DNA of 64,000 bases from Mantamonas sphyraenae (taxonomy: Eukaryota > CRuMs > Mantamonadidae): positions 1 through 64,000 of the forward strand of contig JAPMXV010000045.1 of NCBI GenBank assembly GCA_026936335.1, given 5' to 3'. The position numbers and the translations under genes are program-made. A model generated the notes under the pieces. It saw only the letters and a list, made by a program, of their open reading frames with translations. It did not search any database and had not been told where the DNA came from. Within the stretch, counting starts at the first letter, position 1, and each line of letters begins with the position of its first letter. Positions 56,616 to 64,000 of this stretch are shown piece by piece.

Positions 56616-56636
56616 TCATGTTCATCTCGCGTGCTT

Positions 56637-57982
56637 TCATTCCGAGTCGCCTCCGTTCACAAACTCATCCTTCCACGCATCCCAAATCTGTGCGTGGACC
56701 TCGTCGACAGTGAGACGTGTCTGCTCGTCTTCTGAAAGACATGGCTGCACACGCCAGGTGTCGTACTGTTCGCTGCACCATACAAACGTGCTGCGAACAG
56801 CCTCCTTGTACGCGTTCCCTGCCTTTTCGTGCATGTCCAGCTCGTCGCGAGACTGCATTGCGCGCAGGGCATAGTCATGTGGCAAGTCCAGGTACACCAC
56901 TCGGTGGGATGCAGGCAAGCCCAGCCAGTTGACTTCAAACTTGCGCAGCCGTTCCACCATGGCGTGTTTGTCTTCGTCGCTCTCCATCTTGCTGGCCTGA
57001 TGACCCCAGTTGGACTCCATGTACCTGTCCAGCACTACGTTGTGACCTGTGCTCAGCCAGTGCTCCAACAGACGCGCATTGTCGGCCCTGTTGATCGAGT
57101 ACAGCGAGGCAAACAGCAGCGGGTCCACCTCCTTGATCGTACCCTTGTTCCCAGCCAGGATGTCCCGGATCAGAGCCCCAAACTGCGACGCATCGTGGGG
57201 AAAGTCCAGCGTTTGCGCAGGATACCCGCGCTTCCGCAGTGCCGCCACAAGCATGGCCGTCTGTGTCTCCTTGCCCGCTCCATCGCCACCTTCGATGGTA
57301 AACACACGCCCTCGCTCCACCTTGGGTGCCAAAAACGCATCGATGATCGCCTCCATATCGCTTGCGTTTTCGTACTGCTTTGTTGTCAGGAACGGCGACG
57401 TGTGATCAGCCACCAGCTCGCACAGCCCGTCCTGACTCTCCTGCGGGCTATGGGTGTCATGGAAGCACGACACAAGGTGGATGGTGTCATAGGGGGATGT
57501 TTCCATGTGTTGATGTGTGTGTGCGTGCGTGTGTGTAAGCCGACATCCCCTCTGTGCGAAACCCACACACCTCACTGAGCGATCACCCCGTCGTCCACAA
57601 GCGATTCACCCTCGCTCGCCCTCCTGGGAAGCACACAGGCCATCAACACGTACTTGAACAAACACAGAGTTGGGATGCGCACAGTCTCCAGTGCATAGGC
57701 AACTTCCATGCCCACGGCCGTGTCGGCAGAGGAACATTCGGCGACCAGGACGTCTGCCTGCTTGAGCAGAGACAAATTGTGCACCAGTGCCATCTGAGAC
57801 GGGTTGTTGCCCTCGGAGGAGTCGCTTGCGGTCAGCACGTTGGCATGCTTGGCACAGGCGTCGTAGAGAGTACCCGGCACTTGGTCGCGGGTGCTGCCGC
57901 CGGTGCTGGCGGCCAATGACACGCTTGAGGTCAGATACAGCTGACGGACAGCCTGTGAGTTGGAAGAGGAGGAGGAACTCAT
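56637..57982 (-). CDS. Fusion of a DNPH1/RCL-like nucleotide hydrolase and thymidylate kinase
   Basis: Exons 57982-57654 and 57447-56637 give 379 aa. The 206-nt intron (GTACGT..CATAG) joins to read TLCLFNPQESQDG, matching the DNPH1 pattern LCLFRPQ. The N-terminal ~125 residues resemble 2'-deoxynucleoside 5'-monophosphate N-glycosidase (QLYLTSSVSL; NLSLLKQADVLVAECSSA; DTAVGMEVAYALE, with the catalytic-type Glu in VAEC). Residues ~155-379 are thymidylate kinase (dTMP to dTDP): P-loop IEGGDGAGKETQ, DRYMESNWGHQASK, RVVYLDLPHDYAL. The residue after the P-loop lysine is Glu170, where Ser/Thr is usual. The two activities act on the same deoxynucleotide pool. The (CA)n stretch at 57500-57540 sits inside the intron. 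An in-frame ATG at 57997 is an alternative start. Confidence 0.82.
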
Positions 57983-58103
57983 GGTGCGACGAAACATGTG
58001 CGCAAGCAAGCGCAAAGAAATCGCGGCTGGCCGCAACTGCACCCCCCACACACACCGCACACTCATTCACCTTGCACTCGCGTGTGCAGCCTCTCTTGCC
58101 AAC

Positions 58104-60052
58104 ATGTCATTCTCCAGCAGTGGCTATGCCGACCGCATCAACTCGGCCTTTGCCGACTTTGCCCCCACGGAGAAGCGCAGCGAGGGCTTTCGTCCGATGG
58201 AGGACGAGCCGGCAGAGGTTGTGGGCAGAGACCCCGAGGACTGGTTCCGAGACCTGCACCAGGCCAAGCTCAAGGTTGTGTCACCCAAGGCCAAGAAGGG
58301 CAAGAAGCGTGACCTGAGTCTGGTCTCGCTGGAAAACTTTGATCCAAGCAGGTACGCCAACGGTCACTCGTGTTGCGTTTGCCTCCACTGTGCCGCCATG
58401 TGTACCCGCACGCTCACTCGGACCACACCCACCTCTCCTTCAGATCACGCAATATCACATCCCCACGCTCCGTCGAGGCCCTCTTGCGCTTGGGCATTGA
58501 TCCGAAGGAGTTGCAGGTGCGTTGGTTGGAGTCAGCTTCGTGGATGTCGTCGCCTGCACGCACGCACGGTGCATGCCACACGTCCACGCCCTCGCTCACA
58601 CACTCTCGTACGTGCACTCTTGCACACACAGAAACACGGCCCTGCTTACTTTCAAGAGACGTTTGGGTACGACGAGGAGGAGGCAAAGGAGGAGGCCGAG
58701 CTGTACGAACGGCGCCGCAGCCGCTTCATGGAGGAAGCCTTGGCTGAACGCAACAAGCTTGTAGAGGGCACCTGGAAGGACTTTGACCAGGAGCTGATGA
58801 AGATGCCGCCTCCAGACGACCCGAATCCAGAGATCCCAGAAGCCATCTTGGAACGCGAGACACGGCAGATGGAAAAGATGGTCCTGCGCGAAAAGGCAGA
58901 TCTCAAGGCAGCCATTGTGGCCGAATACCAGTTGCAGGTGCGCGAGGAGAAGGAACGCGAGGTGGAGCGCAAGCTCAAGGAGCGAGAGGAAAAGAGGAAG
59001 CTGAAGGTGCTCAAGAAGCACGAGGAGGAGGAGGCGAAACGGGTCAAGGTGAGCAAACACATCGAGAGAGATTGCACGGCGCATCTTGTCCTGCACTCGC
59101 TCACACGCATTCCACACACACACACACACACACACTGCAGATCGAAGAACAGCGCAAGGTGGTGGAGCAGGAACTGAAACAGAAGAAGAAGAAGATGGTG
59201 CGCAAGTTAAAGGAAAAGGACCAAGTGGTGGCGGAACTGAAAAAGAAGAAGAAGCGCAAGTGGCAAGAAAAGGCGCTGGAAACAGAGAAGAAGCTTCAGG
59301 TGACGCGTGCTCGTGCAAAGGCCATCCAAGAGCGTTGGGAGGAGGAGGAGCGCAAAAAGTTTGCCCGCAAGCAGAAGCTGGTGGAGGAGCAGGTGGCACG
59401 CAAGTATGAAACAGACGAAGTGAAGTACGAGATGCACAAGGAGGAGCAGCACGAGGCATATGACAGAGTGGTGACGCGCAAGGCAAGGCGGCCTGTCGAA
59501 CAACACCGCATCGAGGTGGTGGAGAACAAGTTGCGGCTGGCAGCAAGCCGTCGCAAGGAACGCGAGGAACGCGAGAAGCAGGAACGCGAGGAGCGAAGGC
59601 GGGAACGGATCATGGAGGAGCGCAAACGCAAGGCGCGGATCCGAGCTGCGGAGAAAGAGCGCGAGGAACGCGCCAAGGTTATCCTGGCCACCCAGGAAGC
59701 GAAAATGGAGGAAAAGACTCGCAAGGTAGAGGAGAAGAAACAGGAGAGTGTGCGCAGGCTGCGCATCAAGAACCAGAAGCGCAAGAAGGAGCTGGCTCGC
59801 AACAGGGTGCGCCTCAAGCGACAGGAAGAGTACAGGCGACAGACACTAGAAACCAAGCTGGAGTTTGACAAACGCAGGGCACAGCGCATCGAGGTCGTCC
59901 AGGCTGCCGAGCTGCGCGAACGCCAGCTGTCGCAAAAGACAAACATCATTCGCCGCGCTGCGCTTAACCAGAGTCTCGACAAGGTGCGTGCTGGCAAGCT
60001 GGGCGACATTCGTGGATTGGACATCGAAGCGTTGGATTTGATTGCGGAATGA
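58104..60052 (+). CDS. CCDC177-like coiled-coil protein
   Basis: Exons 58104-58351, 58444-58516, 58632-59048 and 59141-60052 give 549 aa. Three introns (92, 115, 92 nt; donors GTACGC, GTGCGT, GTGAGC) all agree in phase. The N-terminal region reads LENFDPSR, then SRNITSPRSVEALLRLGIDPKEL, the motif I associate with CCDC177 and related proteins (SPRSLEAC..G..P.EL). From residue ~110 to the end it is an almost unbroken Arg/Glu/Lys-rich coiled coil (KEREEREKQEREERRRER and similar), ending GLDIEALDLIAE. CCDC177-type proteins are poorly characterised; a microtubule or flagellar role is plausible but not shown here. It is divergent from the DNPH1-TMPK gene across 121 bp. Confidence 0.78.
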
Positions 60053-60077
60053 AGGATTGCATTTGCTGTGTGTGCGC

Positions 60078-61050
60078 TCAGGCGTCGATGCTCAGCAGAC
60101 GCAACAGAATGCTGTTCTCCATACCCTGGCTGACCCACTCCTCGAGAGTGATCTCCCCGTCGCCGTTCTCGTCCAGCTGCTTCATGATCGACTTTGCGTC
60201 GGCGCTGTTTACATCCTTGCCCTGGTTCTCGGCCGTCTTGAGCAGCTCCTGCATGATCTGCGCCGCCTCGTCCGTCGTGATGGTCCCGCTGTTGTCTTCG
60301 TCGTACAGCTTGAACATCACTGCACACACGTATGCCACGCCACCGATGCGGCACAGTGTCAGCCCTCCCTACTCGCACACAGGTCCACGCTCACAAAAAC
60401 GACGTGTTTGCAACAAAAACCTACTTTCCAGCTTCTCCTCCGCAGAGCCGGTCTCGACCATGGAGAAGGCCATGATGAGCTCCTTGAAGTCCAGCGTGCC
60501 GCTGTTGTCCCGGTCAAACTCCTTGAACAGTCCCTCAAGGATGGGGCCATCGCCCAGTCGCAGGGCAAAGTATTTCTGGCCCACACAATCGAGGAACAAG
60601 AGGGTCAGCGATTTCCAGCTGCCAGCTGCACCCGAACCAGCATTGCACACACGCCCACACCCACCTTGAACTCTTCAAATGTGATGTCGCTGCTCTTGGG
60701 GTGATCCTCGCGGAACATCTCCAGCATCGAGGAGATTTCCTCGTGCGTGTCTGTGGTGTGGCAGCGTAGCACCAAGAAGAAAAAACGGGTGAGGTGGAAA
60801 ACACATCACCCAATGTCCCTGTCGTCAGCCACAGCATGGGGACAGTTCACCCGCCGACCAACTGCACAGCCCAAACACACACTCGTCACCTACACTTTGT
60901 GTTTTCGCTCAGTTCAGCGATATCGTCCTTGCTCAGACCTCCCGATGATTTGTTTCCCTGCACGGAGTTGTGTCAGTGCTCCACACGCATACGCCCACGC
61001 ACACCGCGACGCACGCTGTGAACGCCACACCAACGCATTCAACATACCAT
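60078..61050 (-). CDS. N-myristoylatable EF-hand calcium sensor (calcineurin B/NCS-like)
   Basis: Exons on the minus strand: 61050-61048, 60957-60894, 60750-60665, 60575-60425, 60319-60078 (181 aa). The first coding exon is only ATG, followed by GTATGT; splicing gives MGNKSSGGLSK, a good N-myristoylation signal. The other joins read NTKYTHEEISSMLEMF, FEEFKKYFALRLGDG and EKLEMMFKLYDEDNSG, each restoring a helix of the calcium-sensor fold. EF-hand loops visible are DRDNSGTLDFKE, DEDNSGTITTDE and DENGDGEITLEE; the first hand is degenerate. Length and layout match calcineurin B, CHP, CIB and NCS-type regulators, which bind kinases, phosphatases or channels at membranes. The exact subfamily is open. 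It converges on the CCDC177-like gene with 25 bp between stops. Confidence 0.85.
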
Positions 61051-61194
61051 GGTTGCTCAAATGCGATCTTGTGGTTGCGATGGGACGGCTCGCGCTCCCA
61101 CTCTCCGATGAAATGCACACGTCATCGGCACGCACATGAGAGACAGAGAACTGGGATACATGTGGGACACAATGGCTGTACATTTCTCTCATCA

Positions 61195-64000
61195 TCATCC
61201 TGCTTCTTCCTCCACGGGCTTCTCCTGGCTCATGGCAGCCACCAGCCACGCGCACACCTCCACGTTGACCACATCGACACCACCCGCCATGTCAAAGATG
61301 CTCTCCAGTGCCTGGATGTTGCTAAGCGTCGGTGACAGCGCAGGCGGATCCACACCTCCGTTCTTCACCTCGCCTTCCTCCAGCAGCAGTGCCTCTGCCT
61401 CCTCCGCACTCAGGTGGAAGGCGTCGTTCAGAAGAGCGCGTAGATTGATCAAACAGGCCATCCACGCCTCTGGGTCGATGCTTCCCTGCTCTTCCTCTTC
61501 CGAAGCTTCCTTGGCATCACCTTCGTCAGCATCCTCGCGGCGGCGACTGCGTCGGCTGCTTCCCTTTTTCTCTGCACTGCGACTTCCAGCCACGCTCTTC
61601 TTCCCACTGCTGCTACTGCTGCTCTTGCCCTTGGCTCGCCTGGGTGACCCGTGTCCCTTGCGCTTCTTGCGTCCCTTGCTTGTGTCGCGTCGCGCAATCC
61701 CTGCCGTCGAGTCTCCATCCAGATCAAACTTAAACTCACGCAGCGTGCTGCGCACCTGCACCACCTCTTCCTGGTTCATCACAACCATGCCCGTGCGTGC
61801 CTCTCGTGTGGACTTGTCTTCTCCGCTGCCACTGCCGCCCTGATCTCCGCTCGCGTCTTGGTCGCCTGTGTTGATCGTCACCCCCTTCCTCTTGGACGAC
61901 CTGCTCGTCTTGCCACCGCTTCCGCCGCCTCCCTCGTTGGGCCCATCCACCATCATCACCACACGCGCCTTGCCTCCACCCTGCCGTCCTGCCTGGCTGC
62001 GTCGCGCCTTGTCCAGTTGCTTCCATGCTTCGTCCTGGCCCATCCACACCGCAAACATCATGCTCACCACACGGGAGCCCTCAAACTTGTCTGTGCGCTT
62101 TGTGGCCGCTTGCCAGAGAGCGTACGAGCGCCACTTGTTTGCTGCGTTGCCCACAAGCTCCTGCATCAGCTTCTTCCCTCGCGCTTCCGCCTCGTCCTCT
62201 CCTCCCACGTCTGTCCCGGCTGCAGCTTGTGCCTGCAGTGCTTTTTCGGCCTCTTGAAGCTGTGTCTCGTCCAGCCTCGGCCGCTCCTCGTGGTACGTTT
62301 GGTACCACTGGACAACCAGACGCCCGACGGGTGCCCGTGCAGCGGTGGCATTCACGCTGGGCATGCGCGTGAGCACAAATCGACGGTCGTACTCTGCCAC
62401 CTGGCTGCGCAGGTAGCGATGCAACTGCAGCAGCTTCACATACACAGTGTCTTTGTCCAGGTCGCTCACTGCCCTTTCGCGCAGCAGCGACAGGAAGTAG
62501 TTCACCAATCGGTTTGTGCTCACTCCCATCGCCTCCCTGGCCGCCTTGCCGCTGCTCTTGCTGCCTTTGCTCTTCTTGCTGGGCGACGCGTGTTGCACCT
62601 CGCTGAAAAAGTCCGGGTTCACACTCTGGTGGTACTCCACCGCGTGGGCAATCTCCACCACGGCAAAGTCCGGCACATCCCCCACGTTGCTGATGAGTGC
62701 ATTGCTTAGCTGTGGTCCCTGCAGACCCAGTGCACGCTGCATGGCAAACACCTCGGCTGCCAACGCCATGTACTGCACCGCCGCGCTGTGGTGTTGGCCG
62801 TGCGACCCGCCCATGGCCACCAGACCATGCACGTACGCCATTTCCATCAGGATTGACCGCACCAGCTGGTGGTCGTGGTGGTCCGCACACACGCACACTT
62901 CCAGCGCCCCCTGCAGCAGACCACGAATCTGTGCCAGCTCCCCAGAGTACTTGGATGCCAACTTGGCCGCCTGCTCCTCGTTCACACGCTCGCTGGCCTG
63001 CATGGAGCCCCATCGCGACAGTGTGCGCCACTCCAACGACGACAGCAGCACGTCGCGCAGGCACTTGGCAATCGAGTACAACACGCTCGCCACCAAATGC
63101 GGCAACGGATACGCAGCCTGCTCCAGCAGCATCCGCGCACGCTGCAAGTACCCAAGTGCAGGTTCCAACAGTTCGATGCCCTGCAGCTGCAGACCAATGC
63201 GCACACACAGCTCCGCCAACAGGTCCAGATGAGGCAGCAGTCGGTTGCGCTCCTTTCCTGCCAGATCGTGGCGTTCCATCAACGCCTCCAGCACGTCTGC
63301 ACCTGCCTTGTAGCTCAGCAGCGCCTCGTTGCTCGAACCCAGATCCAATTGGATGTCGCCCTGCGTCAGAAACAGCCGGGCAAGCACTGCATCGTTGCAG
63401 TGCAGCGCTTGCAGGTCCGGCATGGCCGTTTCAAACAACGCCATGGCCTTGTCGCTGTGTCCCAGGTGCAGATGCATCATCAGACGCAACCTTGTGGCCT
63501 CTCGGCGCAAGACACGCTCGTCCACAGCCGCACACATGCGTTCCACGTCTCCACACAACTGTTCGCACCGCTCCAGGTGGCCCTGGTGGAAGAAACCCAG
63601 ACACAAACGCAGCTGCGAACGGATCCACCACAACACATGCACTTGCAACCTTTCGCCCTTTTTCTTGGCATCGTACGCCGTCTGTGCACTCGTTTGTGTC
63701 ACTTCCCCTTCCGAGCCGCTCACACGGCGCATGGCGTCCTGCACATGCTCCATGCTTTCGCTGTACTGCGACTCCAGCACCTCCAACTCCGCCAGTGCGC
63801 TTTGCGCCTCTGCGTACGTGTACACACGCAATGGTGTGCGTGCTCCTTTGTCCACGCTGCCCACCAGCTCCTCCAACAGACGCCGGCACTCCTGCGCAAG
63901 CATGTCCATCGTGTCGTCCCACTCCACAAGTCCCAAATCACGTCCACTGTTGCCGCTGCCGCCGCTTCCATCGCCACCGCCTCCTCCACTGCCAGAGGCC
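61195..64000 (-). CDS. Large helical-repeat protein, possibly CFAP54-like (5' end outside window)
   Basis: The frame is open from its stop at 61195 to the window edge, so at least 935 C-terminal residues are visible and the N-terminus lies beyond 64000. The first ~450 visible residues look like TPR-type helical pairs (LLPHLDLLAELCVRIGLQLQ; LHLGHSDKAMALFETAMPDL). Then comes a segment with GRLVVQWYQTYHEERP and, further on, SRVVSMMFAVWMGQDEAWK, which recalls the C-terminal part of CFAP54, a ciliary central-pair protein. After a basic Ser/Lys-rich linker (61530-61700) a short helical domain closes the protein. CFAP46 or another TPR protein is possible. No intron is needed in the visible part. Confidence 0.5.
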   Translation of the reverse strand, partial: ASGSGGGGGDGSGGSGNSGRDLGLVEWDDTMDMLAQECRRLLEELVGSVDKGARTPLRVYTYAEAQSALAELEVLESQYSESMEHVQDAMRRVSGSEGEVTQTSAQTAYDAKKKGERLQVHVLWWIRSQLRLCLGFFHQGHLERCEQLCGDVERMCAAVDERVLRREATRLRLMMHLHLGHSDKAMALFETAMPDLQALHCNDAVLARLFLTQGDIQLDLGSSNEALLSYKAGADVLEALMERHDLAGKERNRLLPHLDLLAELCVRIGLQLQGIELLEPALGYLQRARMLLEQAAYPLPHLVASVLYSIAKCLRDVLLSSLEWRTLSRWGSMQASERVNEEQAAKLASKYSGELAQIRGLLQGALEVCVCADHHDHQLVRSILMEMAYVHGLVAMGGSHGQHHSAAVQYMALAAEVFAMQRALGLQGPQLSNALISNVGDVPDFAVVEIAHAVEYHQSVNPDFFSEVQHASPSKKSKGSKSSGKAAREAMGVSTNRLVNYFLSLLRERAVSDLDKDTVYVKLLQLHRYLRSQVAEYDRRFVLTRMPSVNATAARAPVGRLVVQWYQTYHEERPRLDETQLQEAEKALQAQAAAGTDVGGEDEAEARGKKLMQELVGNAANKWRSYALWQAATKRTDKFEGSRVVSMMFAVWMGQDEAWKQLDKARRSQAGRQGGGKARVVMMVDGPNEGGGGSGGKTSRSSKRKGVTINTGDQDASGDQGGSGSGEDKSTREARTGMVVMNQEEVVQVRSTLREFKFDLDGDSTAGIARRDTSKGRKKRKGHGSPRRAKGKSSSSSSGKKSVAGSRSAEKKGSSRRSRRREDADEGDAKEASEEEEQGSIDPEAWMACLINLRALLNDAFHLSAEEAEALLLEEGEVKNGGVDPPALSPTLSNIQALESIFDMAGGVDVVNVEVCAWLVAAMSQEKPVEEEAG

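Noticed and set aside
57448-57560. Acceptor at ~57550 for the DNPH1-TMPK intron
   Set aside because: It would translate a CA-repeat as His/Thr-rich residues. The CATAG acceptor at 57448 restores the conserved LCLF-x-PQ motif in the right phase.

Overview
This window is the left end of a nuclear chromosome from a GC-rich, gene-dense, intron-poor protist. Bases 1-140 are a CCCTAA array (TTAGGG-type telomere). About 21 genes follow, mostly separated by 4-250 bp. The gene set is eukaryotic: histone stem-loop binding protein, cohesin kleisin, TFIIH helicase XPD, Golgi mannosidase II, ESCRT-III, SNARE, lipin and an RNF213 giant. A CCDC177-like protein and a possible CFAP54-like protein suggest a flagellate. 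TTAGGG repeats and an RNF213 homologue fit a deep obazoan, amorphean or CRuMs-like lineage, but I cannot name the species. I inferred 17 spliceosomal introns from GT..AG borders, phase agreement and restored homology; most are 69-210 nt.

Layout. 0.4-5.4 kb: two low-complexity subtelomeric genes that share a leader structure; the first has an internal ~1.1 kb tandem duplication. 5.4-31 kb: LRR/ankyrin protein, USP47-like deubiquitinase, Qb-type SNARE, alpha-mannosidase II, CHMP3/VPS24, RAD21-like kleisin, a PLAT-domain protein, a KEK-rich SMAP-domain protein and lipin. 25.2-40.2 kb: a ~4,947-residue RNF213-like AAA+/RZ-finger protein whose start codon seems to be split by an intron. 40.3-52.8 kb: two half-size ABCA transporters, head to head, with a 1,813-residue Fanzor-type RuvC nuclease between them. 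52.9-64 kb: XPD/RAD3, SLBP, a DNPH1-thymidylate kinase fusion, a CCDC177-like coiled coil, a myristoylatable EF-hand protein whose first coding exon is just ATG, and a large helical-repeat protein running off the window.

The most notable item is the Fanzor (eukaryotic TnpB relative). Its C-terminus carries the full D..TT-x2-C4 zinc finger..RD signature with an intact D/E/D catalytic set. It is carried on a very long N-terminal extension (~1,500 residues) that I do not recognise, and the gene is an uninterrupted ORF lying in the shared upstream region of two transporter genes. No terminal inverted repeats or partner transposase were found. Other points of interest are the DNPH1-TMPK fusion, the RNF213 homologue that keeps the RZ finger but shows no RING, two start codons touched by introns, and a strand-composition switch near 31 kb inside one gene.

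Most genes look like ordinary single-copy housekeeping genes and do not form a pathway cluster. Exon boundaries come from reading only, without transcript evidence.
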